24,309 nt of DNA from Vairimorpha apis BRL 01 (GCA_000447185.1 KE647057.1:1-24309); one strand, 5' to 3'. Positions 1-11,122 are shown, counted from the first letter of the stretch. Numbers and translations: made by a program. The notes: generated by a model from the sequence alone, not told the origin.

Positions 1-1166
1 TAAGACTTTAGATATTTAGGTCTATAATATAAGACTACAACAGCAGGCTGTCCAATTATACAGAAAGACATCCAAAAAAAGAAATTAGCAAAGTAGGGAC
101 ATTTTCTTTCAATAAACTGTGTAATATAAATATAAGGAACTTGTGCCATCATACCAATAAATAACCATCCACAAAATTTTTTTGTAGAAACAGATAATAC
201 GTATTCATGTACTAATGCAGATATAAAGAAACATACTGTTTGTGCAGTCAGTTTACCATATTTATTAATTAACAAAGGTTTATAAATATGTCTTTTAAAC
301 CATTTATGTACAGGAACATTCCACATTGCCCAAAATTCAGCTGCTGTAGTTGAATTCCACCATGATTGGTAAAACGTGTTATCATGAAATAAAGTTATTT
401 CTGCAATAATATCTAAACTGCAAACAAACACCAAATGAAAAAATATAAGAAACATTAAAGCTGTACTTATAACTAAATTAATAGTATTTTCAAATATTAC
501 TGAAAAATTTTTCATATCTATTATTCTATAAATACTAGGAATTGAATATTGGTCTGATACAAATACGAATAGAAAGAAACCAACTAAAAACTGTATAAAA
601 CGATAACCTATTTTTTTATAATTTCGCTTAACTAACATAGGATATACAGATTGATAACAAAGAGTAGGTACAATCAAAAAATATAAAAAATGTTTGAATT
701 TTAGTGGCTTTACATTCGTTCCTTTAGTTTCATTTTGTACTAATAAAAAAGAAACAATTTTAGCTAAGTAAATTATACCTAAACTTAATGCCCATCCTGC
801 TAAATATGCATGTTGTATATATTTAAAATTAATGTAACAAACAATAAGTTCTGTATATAAACAAACAATAATTGAGTAAATGTATCTATAATTAAATTTA
901 ACTATAAAAAAAATCAATATGGATCTAACAAAAATAAATAACAAAACTAATAAAAAATATGAAACGTCTTTGTATGTTACATCTGCTAATGGGATTGACA
1001 TTATCCATCCGAATTCTTTGTAATCTTCTAATAAAAATTTAGATATACTAAGAATAGCTATTATTATTACTAAATTGTATATACCTGTGGTTATTTTGTA
1101 TGTAATCTTGGTTCTAGTTATTTTGTGTATGGTTGTTGAATGTGATTGTTCTTTTACTACTTTCAT
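1..1166 (-). CDS. Diacylglycerol O-acyltransferase 1 (DGAT1-type MBOAT), 3' end cut by window
   Basis: Membrane-bound O-acyltransferase that joins acyl-CoA to diacylglycerol to make triacylglycerol in the ER membrane. The frame is open from the ATG at 1166 to the window edge (388 codons; the next codon begins TA, so it may be the stop). DGAT1 hallmarks are in order: PTLCYQ near residue 167, the FYxxWWN block at 265-271, FWAMWNVPVHKW at 278-289, the catalytic His at about 320 in ALVHEY, then GMMAQ at 338-342 and IIGQP at 370-374. These match DGAT1 rather than sterol acyltransferase. Several hydrophobic segments (about 30-48, 68-90, 190-204, 230-252, 310-320) fit a multi-span protein. The usual Asp of FYxDWWN is Ser here. 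No frame breaks are seen. A C-rich stretch (CACCTCC) lies about 13 bases before the ATG. The N-terminal arm is shorter than in the human enzyme (488 aa). Confidence 0.93.
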   Translation of the reverse strand, partial: MKVVKEQSHSTTIHKITRTKITYKITTGIYNLVIIIAILSISKFLLEDYKEFGWIMSIPLADVTYKDVSYFLLVLLFIFVRSILIFFIVKFNYRYIYSIIVCLYTELIVCYINFKYIQHAYLAGWALSLGIIYLAKIVSFLLVQNETKGTNVKPLKFKHFLYFLIVPTLCYQSVYPMLVKRNYKKIGYRFIQFLVGFFLFVFVSDQYSIPSIYRIIDMKNFSVIFENTINLVISTALMFLIFFHLVFVCSLDIIAEITLFHDNTFYQSWWNSTTAAEFWAMWNVPVHKWFKRHIYKPLLINKYGKLTAQTVCFFISALVHEYVLSVSTKKFCGWLFIGMMAQVPYIYITQFIERKCPYFANFFFWMSFCIIGQPAVVVLYYRPKYLKS

Positions 1167-3647
1167 TTAAATTACAAGGAGGTGTGTTTTGTTTGTTGTG
1201 TTTTTAATTTACAAATCATAATATTTATAAAATTATTAGTTTAGTATTAACTTTAGAAAAAATATTAAAAAATTTGTCATTTTGCTTTATATAAATAATT
1301 TAAATGATTATTAAAAATTTTATATTTAAAATTTAGTAGTGATTTGTTAAACAAAATAATTAATTCAAATATTTTTGTGTTAAAAATAATTTTAATGGAA
1401 AAATTTTATTATTTATTTTATTAATTTTAAGTGACTTATGAAAAAATATAATTTTTTTGATATTATCATGATAATATATTTAAAATAATAATAATAAAAC
1501 ATTTAAGTTAATATTTGCAAAAAAATATAAATGTTGATATTTTTTTTTAATACAAACTATTAATTAAACAGGAAAAAATTTCGAAATTTTATTATTCGTA
1601 AAAAAATCAATGTTTGTTATTTTGATGTAATAATATTTTTAGAAATGATTATGTAAAATTTTTAAATTATTAAAATTTAAAAAAATAAATGATTATTTTA
1701 ATATAAATTATTTTTTTTATAAAAAGAATATTTTTATAAATGTGTTTTCATTTGTGTATTCAAAATATAAAAAAAATATTTATTTTAAAATAAAATTTAT
1801 TTGAATTAAAATTATTAAATAAATACGTAAAGTATTATTTAATAAGAATATATTAACTTATATTAAAATAATTTTCTATTAAATTGTAAAATATTTTAAG
1901 TGTATATAATGGTTTTTTTCAATTATTTAAATAATTAATATATTTTTATAATTATATATTTTTAATATTGTTACTTCTTTTATTTAATTATATAAATATT
2001 TAAATGTTTTGTAAATTATATAGAATTTATTATAAAAACCATAAAACTAAAAATATAAAATTTTAACATTAGTTTTATTATTTTCTAACTTTTTTATTGT
2101 GATTGTAAAATTATTAGTTTTTTAAGAAATAACAAAATCTAATACAAACATATTTAAATATTAAATAATTTTATATTTTTAATTTTTCAAATAATTTTAT
2201 GTGATAAAAAAATAAAATTTAAATTTTACAAAAGTTTCACTCGTTAACTATAACATATACTTTAAATTAAGAGTAATAAATATTAAAAAAATTGATTAAA
2301 TTAATTCAAATATACATTAACGTTTATAGTTTTTATGATATTATATATGTATTATAAAATTTATAGCATATTTTAAGCATATAATTAGAATTAAAATATT
2401 TTATATTAAATAAATTTATTTAGATTATATACACTATATTGAGTTTGATTTATTTTGTAATAATTTTATAATTTCTTTACTTATATAAATAAAAATAAAA
2501 GAAGAAATAATATATCTTTAATTTTTAGCAAAGATATAATAAAAGAACGTGATTAAAACTAATTAAATTTTGTTTATATATTAAAATCATACTTATGTGT
2601 TCTGGTTTAGTAAATTGTATTTATTAAATTTCAATTACATAATAAATACTTATAAATTTTAAAATAAAAAATTTATGTGTCTTAATTAACAATTTGATGT
2701 ACAATAAACAATGTAACTGCTTAAATTATTATTAATTTAATTTTACTTTAACATATTTTTTAATTAGATACTTTGCAAATTAATAAATGATATAGTATAA
2801 AGTGTAAAACTTATATCAAATTAAATTTATTTTTAAAAATGTATTTTATCTATATTCTTAAATTAAAATCAAATTTATTTATATAAAAATGTGTTTTATT
2901 AAAATATGATTAAAAAAATGCATTTTAAATTTTTTTAAATAGTTAAAATAAATTTTACACTTAAAAATTATTTGAACATTTATACATTTTTATAATTATT
3001 TTTACTTTAAAAAGATAAAAACTTAAAAATTATAATTTGAATATAAAAAAAATATAATAATTTTTTAAATACATAATTTTTTATAGAACTTTAAAAGATT
3101 TTTATTAACTTTTTAAATATTTTTTAAAGATCTTATAAAATTTGAAAGGGTTTATTTTATTTTATTACTAAAAATAAATTTAATTTATCATCTATAAATT
3201 TATAATTTAAAAATCAAAAATTTAATTTAATTTCTTGTTCAAATGATCTTTTTATTTTAAAACATTTAAATATAGTTTTAAATTTATAAAACATTAATTT
3301 TATGTAAATTTGAATATTCTATAAATTGTCAAATTTCTTATTAAAAAATGTCAAAAATAAAAACCATTATTAAATACTTTAAGTTCATTTTAAAATATTA
3401 TCTATATATTTACAGACTAATAGATAAATATTAAATTTTATGTTTATAAATTTAAAGTTTTTTATAAATTAAAAAGATTTAATTAAAGCCATTTTATAGT
3501 GACAGTATGTTATATCACATAAAAAAAATTCTTTTTGTAGGAATATAATAGAAAAAATTATAAAATAATTTGAATTTATTTTTTTGTTTATAAATTTTTT
3601 TTTATTTACAAAATTAATTAAATTAAAAAACAATTAATAATACCCTA
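1167..3647. other. Gene desert, about 2.5 kb, very AT-rich
   Basis: This spacer is almost pure A/T runs with stops in all frames. I see no coding-like stretch, no GC-richer island and no RNA gene in it. Short imperfect A/T repeats are everywhere and carry no information by themselves. It separates the divergent DGAT1 gene from the hypothetical secreted gene at 3648. Confidence 0.7.
3643..3645 (+). promoter_or_regulatory. C-rich start-proximal motif (ACCCTAATG)
   Basis: A CCC triplet sits two bases before the ATG at 3648, in a background almost devoid of C. The same arrangement recurs before other genes here (for example 15146-15150, 18080-18082 and 20230-20232 on the other strand). CCC-like signals directly upstream of start codons are known from microsporidia, where they mark transcription start and expression. 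It supports 3648 as the true start. Confidence 0.6.
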
Positions 3648-4608
3648 ATGTCATATTTGGTATTTTTTTTGCATCTCATATCATCAAGTAGGTTATATAA
3701 TGATAATAATTATCAAACAAAAGAAAATTTTATTGACGAAACAAATATAAATACTTTATTACAAGATAAATACTATATGAATAAAATTACTAATTATGAT
3801 TTTTTAATTCATCCAAAACTTCATACAAATAATAAAAATGAACTTAAAAAATTATCATTATATGGTACAAAAATTCCTTTAGATTGTCTAAATGAAAAAA
3901 ATGATAGACAAAAATTATACGAAATTATGGATGAAAAAGAAAAAAAGAATTGGAAGAATTTGAACGTATAGAAAAAAATGTGAATTAGAAGAAAAGGATG
4001 AGTTAGATAAAAAATCAAAAATTGATGATATTTATAAGTTTAACGAATATTTTAAGACTTTAAATGAAGATTTATCAAAAGATTTTAATGAAAGAAGTCA
4101 CATTTTTTCGCCTTTAAAACACTCATATACTGATGATGTTTCCACAGATAAATATAAAAATATGTTTATAAAAGATTCAAAAAATATAGATGATATTAAA
4201 ATATCAAAAGATGTCAACATAAAAAATAAAATTGATATATCTGACACATATGAAAAAGATCATGCCGATATAAATTTTAATAACTATGAATACGAAATAA
4301 ATAAGAGAGAAAAAACAGATATTTTTAAAAATGATAAATTTAGAATTATTAAACCACCAGTCGCTAAAAGAACAGTGTTTTTAAAACCATGTAAAAATTT
4401 TAATGTTGATATTATTAAATCAGATGATTCTTGTAAAAAAAATACGGTAAAAAATGATAATATTTTAAATAAACCTATAAATTCATCAGCACCTAAAAAT
4501 TTTGTATTTCCTTCGAAAATTCCTCAAAGAGCTTCTTCCTTAAAAATCTCTAAATTAGTAGATTTTTTTACTAAAAAAAATAAAAATTTAACTCAATTTT
4601 TTAAATAA
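3648..4608 (+). CDS. Hypothetical secreted protein, two poly-A frame breaks
   Basis: I do not recognise this gene. It begins with a hydrophobic segment (about residues 2-14, SYLVFFLHLIS) fitting a signal peptide, followed by a very hydrophilic, Asn/Lys/Asp-rich chain. The ATG-proximal frame stops at 3971, but coding-like sequence continues: a Glu-rich stretch in a second frame (about 3947-3975) and then a third frame open from 3979 to the stop at 4608. The breaks fall at two A7 runs, 3940-3946 and 3972-3978; one extra A in each would give a single frame of about 320 codons. The C-terminal part has a Pro/Lys-rich patch (PPVAKRTVFLKP) and ends in FFKxF-like basic sequence. Alternatives are a real pseudogene or slippage-read gene. 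The start is supported by the CCC motif two bases upstream. Confidence 0.6.
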
Positions 4609-5771
4609 ATATTACAAAATTATAATAAACTAAAATATTTTTTTTTTAAAAAAATATAGTTATTTGTTTGAAAATTTTCTTATATAAAATTACATATTTT
4701 TTTTAAATTGTGATATTATTATAAAATCATATATTTTAACTAATATCTAATATTAAAAAGAAAAATTTAGATTTAAATAATATAGTTAAGTATTGTAAAT
4801 CCATTTTATATGTTATAGTCATATTTAATTTTTATTATAAATTGTATAATTCTTTTTTCGTAATTTTAAATTTTTTTTTAGCTTTTAGATTTTATTTAAA
4901 AATATAAAATTGAATGCATATTTTAAATATGTTTAAATATTAATAATTGTTAAAAATAAAAATTATAATCAAGGTAAAAATATATCTATTAAATTTTTTT
5001 GTATATTATGCAAAAGAAATACATAAATTTAAATAAATTTATTTAGATTGTGTAATAAATTTTTTATTTTTAAAAATTTGTTTTAAAATATGGAAATATA
5101 TAAAAACATAAATATAATATTATTTAAGAAATATATATATTTTTTCAACATAAATTAAATTTAAACAAATATATAATGTACGATGACTTTTGTAACAATA
5201 AAATATCATCTAAATTGTTAAAAAAATATATTACAATTTTTTAATTTTAAATTTTTAACAACGATATATTATTTAAAATAGTATGACATACACATAAAAA
5301 AAATACCATATTTAGTTTTAATTTTCTAGTAATAAAAAATAATAACGGTCAACTTTACATCATCAATTTTATAATTATTTTATTTCAAAAAAATTTTATT
5401 TATTTATTGTGCTATTTTATATAATAATTGATATAAAAAAAACATAACAAAAATATACCAAGAGCAATTGTATCATAATCAAAAATAAATTAAAATATTT
5501 ACATTTTTATTATTTTATCTTTAAACACATTTTTATAATAGAAATGACACAAATTTTTGTTTATTTAATTAAAAAAATAATTTTAATTTATGAAACAAAA
5601 ATGACGTATTTAATTGTAATAAATATTTTATGTTTTTTTATCTAAAATAATTTCATGAATGATTTTAATATTAAAAAAGAAATTAGTTTTATAAAATAGA
5701 TTAAAATAATTTATTATATATTTTTTTTAATTTAGAATCTTATTTATTATGTAAAAAAAATTTATCCTAAA
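4609..5771. other. AT-rich spacer without recognisable genes
   Basis: About 1.2 kb of very AT-rich sequence between two same-strand hypothetical genes. No open frame with coding character, no structured GC-richer segment and no repeat of note was seen on either strand. Confidence 0.65.
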
Positions 5772-6316
5772 ATGATCTATTTATTATTTGTGATCAGTAT
5801 AATAAACTTTATAAAATCAACAGTCATTCCTAGATCAATTTTAAGTTCATCTTTAAAAAATGATAAAATTATTAATCATTCTACTCAACCAAAGAAAAAA
5901 GTCTATTTTTCTAACATTATAGAATATAATGAACCTTTTTTATTTGAAAATGATAATGTTCAAAGATCATCACAACGATATTTTAAAACTATAGATATAT
6001 TTCCAGAAAGGAGTAATGCAGTAGATGAAGTTGATTCTATCAATCAAGATCAAGCAACTGAAAAAAATGAAAAATATAAAGAACTTGAACAATTTAATGA
6101 TTTATTGAATAATTTTGATATAGGATATAACAATGTCGAAGATTTATGTAAGAATTTAAACATTCCTTATCCTATAGAACAAAAAACTAGCACTCAGGAA
6201 TGTTTAAATATAAACGAATCGGACGTTTTTAAAGAAAAAAAATAGATCAACAAATAAAATTTAAACCAAAAAAACATAAAAAAATAGTTTTAAAAACATT
6301 TAAATATTCGTCATAA
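5772..6316 (+). CDS. Hypothetical secreted protein, one poly-A frame break near the C-terminus
   Basis: Unrecognised. The first 16 residues (MIYLLFVISIINFIKS) form a plausible signal peptide. The mature chain is acidic and Asn-rich with no recognisable domain and two Cys (in LCKNL and ECLNI). The visible frame ends at 6245 just after an A8 run (6235-6242). With one more A the frame runs on for about 24 codons of Lys-rich sequence (FKPKKHKKIVLK) to a TAA at 6314-6316, giving about 181 residues. The TAG at 6243 would be the end if the run is right as given. A TCC triplet lies a few bases before the ATG. It shares size, signal sequence and composition with the neighbour at 3648, but I see no convincing sequence relationship. 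Confidence 0.6.
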
Positions 6317-6750
6317 AAATATTAATGCAACAATTTTTTATTTTCGAAACACTAACAAATAAATACAATTTATTAACCTAAAAATGTTTTTTTTCTTTTT
6401 TAATAAATTTAAAAACATTATGTCAATAAAATCAAACAAATTTGATCAAAACTTTAAATTAATTGTAAAATCATTATCATTTTTTGACCCTTTTTGATTA
6501 TTTAATATAATTTATAAATAAAAATGTTTTATTGAATTTTAAGTATATCAAACTAAATTAATTTTTGTTAATTGATTTAACTATGTTATAAATTTTACTG
6601 AAATCTAAAAAAGTAATAAATGCAAATATATTCAATGCAGTTAAAATATATATTCAAAAAAAATATACTATAAAATTTTATCAATATTTATGTTTTATAT
6701 AAAATTCAGAAATAAATTTAAACAAAAAAGGATAAAATTTTATATTTTAG
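6317..6750. other. AT-rich spacer
   Basis: No gene or structured element is apparent between the end of the hypothetical secreted gene and the GC-richer island that begins near 6755. Confidence 0.6.
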
Positions 6751-6754
6751 TGCA

Positions 6755-6976
6755 TATACATAAATCCTGTTCAACGCGGAGGATACGTCCAATCAATATA
6801 GAGTACAATGTTAAACAGCATTAAGCGGGGTCTTAATGTACACACTTTCGGATATTTATGTATTTGAAATCTATCGCTGCATAATATTTCAAGGAATCCT
6901 AAAGTTCAAATAAAGAATCTAAACGAAACAGCGTGTAGAGTGGTCTTACTGTATTCTAAGTAATTTGTTTTTTTTC
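6755..6976 (+). ncRNA. Candidate structured non-coding RNA (identity unknown)
   Basis: A sharply GC-richer island inside an AT desert. It can fold with GC-containing stems: 6757-6767 with 6850-6862 (2-nt bulge); 6767-6775 with 6810-6818 (one mismatch); 6819-6825 with 6832-6838 (hexaloop CGGGGT); 6864-6870 with 6886-6892; and 6875-6879, in the last loop, with 6929-6933, a possible pseudoknot. A final hairpin at 6946-6963 is followed by a T7 run (6968-6974) like a Pol III terminator. The first three stems form a three-way junction. I could not match it to 5S, U-snRNAs, SRP or RNase P/MRP by eye. The minus strand has a 44-codon open stretch, so a decayed coding fragment is the main alternative. 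The strand is inferred from the T-run. Confidence 0.4.
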
Positions 6977-7930
6977 ATTTATTTTATATGAAGTATTACT
7001 TATTATATAATTATATGAAATTTTTTTTCAATGCAAAATTTTATTTTTTATTTAAATCTAAATTAACATAAAAAAATAAATTTAATTTTTAAAATATTAT
7101 AATTATTATTATTTAAATCTTAAAACACATTTCATTTTATGAGTAATTTAATTTATTATGTTTAAATTTCTTATGACTTTTGTACTAAAAACGAAAATTA
7201 CTTTTTAAAAAATTTGGTATAATGTTTATAAACATTATTATATAGTAAAAAAAAATTAAATATACAAATTTTTTAATGTAATATTTCAAGTTTTATACTT
7301 TAATGTACCTTTTAAATACTATTAGAATTATATTTATTTATATTCAATAATATACAACAGCAAAGTTTTATTTTTTCTTTACATATTAAACTTTTTTATT
7401 AATATTTTACAATAAAATGTATAAATTTATTTTCTTTGTCAAATCATAGGATTAAAAAGAATATTAGTAATTTTCTTTTATTTTTAGTTTAAATATGTAT
7501 GTTTAAAATTATATTTAAATTTTATATTTTTAAAACATATATTATAATTTTGCTTATATAAAGAGTATTAATTTAAAATACATTTAAAAAATGATTATAT
7601 CAAAAATAACTAATAAAAAAATTTATAATGTGTGTTTTACACAACAAAATAATTTTTTTACTTTATTTTTGTATATATAGTAAAAAATTTAGGATGGTTC
7701 TAAATTTAAAAAAATTATGTTTAATTGTCATTAAAATTTATATAAATGTTAAAAATTGACACTTTAAATAAAAACACAATAAATTTTCATTTTAATTTTA
7801 TGTACAAATACAAAATTTTTATAAAAAATTTTGTTAAGTACTAATTTTTTACATATAAATAATAACAATTTTTAATTTATTATAATTCACATTTTTTAAA
7901 CAACTTCAATTAAAACATATAAAAAATTAT
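6977..7930. other. AT-rich spacer
   Basis: About 0.95 kb of A/T-dominated sequence with no supported gene, RNA or repeat. It lies downstream of both the candidate RNA and the minus-strand gene ending at 7931. Confidence 0.65.
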
Positions 7931-8778
7931 TTATTGAAAATTATTTTGATATATAAATTCATCGTTTACTATTTCTGTTTCATCTAAAATATTAGAGTTA
8001 CGTTCTTTTGTATTTATATTAAAATGATATTTTTGTTTTGAATTTGACAACTTCGTTTTAAACTTTTTAATTATGTTGTTTTGAATAAAATAACGTTTTA
8101 CATTATTTGCCATTGGAACAAAACATGTATATGAATTAGTTTCATGAATGCAATTTTCTTCATCAATAATAAAATCACAAATTTTATCTAAATCACTTTC
8201 TGCACTATTTAAATTATTTACATTAACATTTCTTTTAGATAAGTTTTCTTGATTTTGTTTGCATAAATTTTTCCTTTCTGGTTCATAATAAATGTTATTT
8301 ATTGTATTTAATGATGAAAAAATATTATCTTTTAATTCGTTTTTTTTATATTAATAAAAGAATCATTGATTTCACAATAAATATGATCTTCTTTATTTTT
8401 TGAATCTGAACAAGAAGCTGCTGATAAACTTTTTATTTGTTCATCTATTTGTGCAATCAACAAATCTAATTCATTTTCAATATATTTAAAAAGTGATGAA
8501 TTTTTTTGTACATCTGTATTATTAATTTGCTTACAAATAGTATCATAAGGTTTTTCTTTTATTGCATCTAGAGGTTGACTGTAAATATCTTCTAACTTAG
8601 TATTCACGGGTAAATTTGTTTTAATAATATTCTGTTTTAATTTATATATACTATTTTCTATTTTTTGTTTATTATTGTTTCTTTTAACAAAAGTATTACG
8701 TATTCTATAAATAAAATCAAATTTTCTGTTAGTAGTTAATATATAATCTAAAAAAAATATAAGCTTAATTTTGTTCAT
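7931..8778 (-). CDS. Hypothetical protein, one poly-A frame break
   Basis: Unrecognised. The start at 8778 has a TCC triplet (ATCCTTATG) just upstream. The first 16 residues include a hydrophobic core (IKLIFFLDYIL), a weak signal sequence because of the internal Asp. The frame from 8778 stops at 8332 shortly after an A8 run (fwd T8, 8340-8347). With one extra A the reading frame continues without a stop through 8331-8114 into the segment at 8113-7931, for about 282 residues. The bridging sequence looks coding (NSAESDLDKICDF, EENCIHETNSYTCF). The chain is Asn/Lys-rich with scattered Cys and an amphipathic, possibly coiled segment (YIENELDLLIAQIDEQIKSL). The Met at 8113 is probably internal rather than a separate gene start. 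Confidence 0.6.
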
Positions 8779-9740
8779 AAGGATATAATTTTGGACATTT
8801 TAAGCCTCTATTTTAATAAATGACATCATTGATTATCAAAATTTATTTATCAAATTTAAAAATAAAAAATCATTTATATGTATGTGATCTTTTCATATAT
8901 GGCAATTTATTTACAAAGAAGTAATTTTTAAAATTAACAAAAATTAAAACATTTAATAAATTGTTAAAAAAACGTCATTTATATCAATATAAAAAGTTTA
9001 TAATACATTTGAAATCTTTTAATGATTTTTACAAAAAAACATATATAAAATCATATAAAAAACAAAACTTTTGAATATTTTTGTTATTTATCATTAATCA
9101 AACTTTTTAAATTAAAAATTAATGTTAAAGTTTTTTAAAATTTATAATAAAATAAAAAAATATAAATTATGAACACAAATATTTAATAAATTTAATATTG
9201 TTAATATCATTTGTATAAAAATTAATTTCAAATATGAATTTAAAAACTGAATGTAATAATAAAAATTAAAGTATAATGTTTATTCTTTTATAAAACTTTT
9301 AATATGTAATAAAACTAAATTTAAATAGATTAATACATACATAAAAAAGTTTATATTAAAAGTTATTAAATTTGTAAAATTTAATTTTAATTTTTATTTT
9401 TTATACTACCTTGCATACAAAAGTAAAAATATTATTCAAAAAATATATTAAAGAAATAACATTTTTTTATTTTGTGATAAAAAAATACATAAATTAAATT
9501 TTTAGATCAAAAAATTAAAAAAGTATATTTAAATAATAGAATAAAAATAAAATAAATATTATCTTGATTTATTAACATATTCTTAATTTTTAAATTTTTT
9601 TAAATATTCTTCCAAACATGATAATTTTATATTAAAAAGGAGAAAAATGTATTGTTTTTAAAAAAATAAGAATATTAAGCAAGAATAAAAAACAATGGCA
9701 TCTAAGAAAATTATAAAAATAAGGTTTTATAAAAAATAGA
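8779..9740. other. AT-rich spacer
   Basis: Nothing supported on either strand in about 0.96 kb. The composition is typical of the deserts in this window. A 13-codon ATG frame at about 9695 (MASKKIIKIRFYK) is too short and unmatched to call a gene. Confidence 0.6.
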
Positions 9741-9749
9741 TGTAAAACA

Positions 9750-9995
9750 TAAATGATAAGTTTAATTGATCCCATATGTTATGAATTGACAAGAGTCTTT
9801 AATAAAATGTTGCTGTAAGGTTACAATAGAGGTAAATAAATATAAGAAAATGAATGCATATGTTAAATTCAATCCATTTAAATAGATATTTACAAACAGA
9901 TCATTTAAATATATGCAGGGTTTAAATGAAATGGAAACAAATTTACTAATATTACTAGCCTTTTACGGAAAACACATCTAGTTTTAAATAAAACA
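9750..9995 (+). pseudogene. Coding-like remnant, unknown origin
   Basis: This stretch is visibly less AT-rich than its surroundings. A frame from the ATG at 9753 reads 21 codons (MISLIDPICYELTRVFNK...) to a TAA at 9816. A second frame then reads about 32 codons (ESLIKCCCKVTIEVNKYKK) to a TAG and, in the same frame, another 31 codons (QGLNEMETNLLILLAFYGKH) to a second TAG. The residue mix is more protein-like than chance A/T frames, but no family is recognised. It could be a decayed gene or a mobile-element fragment, or an RNA gene. Low confidence. Confidence 0.25.
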
Positions 9996-9999
9996 ACTA

Positions 10000-10549
10000 T
10001 ATAGCATCACAATTTTTGCTGTTAAAAATATTTTATTTTTTTTAATTTAAAAGTAAATTAAAAAATCTTAATATTAAATTTTTTTAAATGTGAGTATTTG
10101 CAAAAATAAATTCTAAAATTTTTTAATTTGTAAAAAATGTCTATAATTTTATAATTAATAAATGTAAACTTTATTTTTATAAAATTTTACTAAAATAATT
10201 ATTATATAAATATAAAAAGTTTATTGAGTTATCTTAATCATTAGTTTTCCATTTAAATAGCTTCATGTTCTAGCACACTTGTATTTTCAAAAATTTTTTT
10301 ACTATATATTATTATAGTAAAATAATTTATATCTTAAAGTAGTTTTTATACAATTTTATTTACCGTCGTATTTTATCATATAAACAAGTTAAATATATAA
10401 TTTTATATAAAAGATTTTTAAATTATAAAAAATCCAAAATATATAATTATATTTATTTAATACTAATTTTAATAATTAATTATATTTCATCACTAAAATA
10501 AGACCAGAATAATTTCATATGTGTATTCATGAAATGATATAATTACTAA
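10000..10549. other. AT-rich spacer
   Basis: No gene, RNA or repeat supported. The sequence returns to desert composition between two GC-richer islands. Confidence 0.55.
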
Positions 10550-10726
10550 ATACCGCGCAAAATACATAAAGGCGATAGAAATTTCAGACCAAATCAAAGC
10601 ATACATCCGATCAGTGAATATAAAAAAACTCTAAAAAGTGTGTCGTTGGTGCACAGAAGGGAGGGAAAATTGTTATTGAGGAGAACGAGAAGAACGAAAA
10701 ATTATATTTTAAGTAAACTCATTTGA
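10550..10726 (+). pseudogene. GC-richer open-frame island, possible mobile-element remnant
   Basis: A 58-codon open frame without an ATG at its beginning runs from after a TAA at 10547 to a TGA at 10724. It encodes a strongly basic peptide (for example VHRREGKLLLRRTRRTKNY) with codons such as CGC, CCG, TCG and GTG that are rare elsewhere in the window. The base composition contrasts with its flanks, as expected of a recently inserted piece or of a structured RNA. I do not recognise a family. It lies about 220 bases from a second island (10948-11122) with a retroelement-like peptide on the other strand, so the two may derive from one or two insertions. Confidence 0.3.
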
Positions 10727-10947
10727 AACGGAAGCAACAATATAATTAAATAATAAAATTAACCTTTAAATAAAAAAAATAAATTTATAACTTATAAATT
10801 TATTTAGAATTAAATAAATATTTTAATACTTTATTGTTTAAAATTGTTTATTTAAGGGTTATTTTTTATAATATAATTTGTTCAAGCTAGTATCTGGCCT
10901 TGGAAAACAGTTATTTGCTGGTCTGACTCTTCGGTTTCAGCTATCCT

Positions 10948-11122
10948 CTATCCTCTTCTGTACTCCATTGAAATGCTCTCAAAAGTCTTTTTAAGAGTTA
11001 TAGAATGAATTTATGCCTCATTTCGGTCAGTGATACCAAGTTCTTTTCTATGTTTAGTGTGATATTTACTCACTATACCGTCCCACGTTATCACATATGG
11101 TATGATCTTTGTTTTACATCCA
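10948..11122 (-). pseudogene. Decayed retroelement-like protein fragment
   Basis: On the minus strand a frame from about 11122 to a TAG at 10950-10948 reads a protein-like peptide: TKIIPYVITWDGIVSKYH, then KELGITDRNEA, an in-frame TAA at 11013-11011, then IHSITLKKTFESIS. The part after the TAA continues smoothly in the same frame, so the TAA looks like a nonsense change in a once-longer gene. The segment is much richer in G and C than its neighbours. The style recalls the C-terminal part of polyproteins of non-LTR-type elements in microsporidian genomes; this is from memory and untested. The higher-GC island extends to about 10880. No terminal repeats are visible. Confidence 0.4.

Noticed and set aside
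6757..6862. Three-way junction considered as 5S rRNA
   Set aside because: The topology is similar but the conserved 5S loop sequences are absent and the second arm is too short.
7931..8113. Separate small gene starting at the Met at 8113
   Set aside because: The same frame is open far upstream and joins the 8778 gene through one A-run, so the Met is most likely internal.
9958..9966. GCCTTTTAC, identical to the U5 snRNA loop I sequence
   Set aside because: The flanking bases are not complementary, so no stem presents the loop; probably coincidence.
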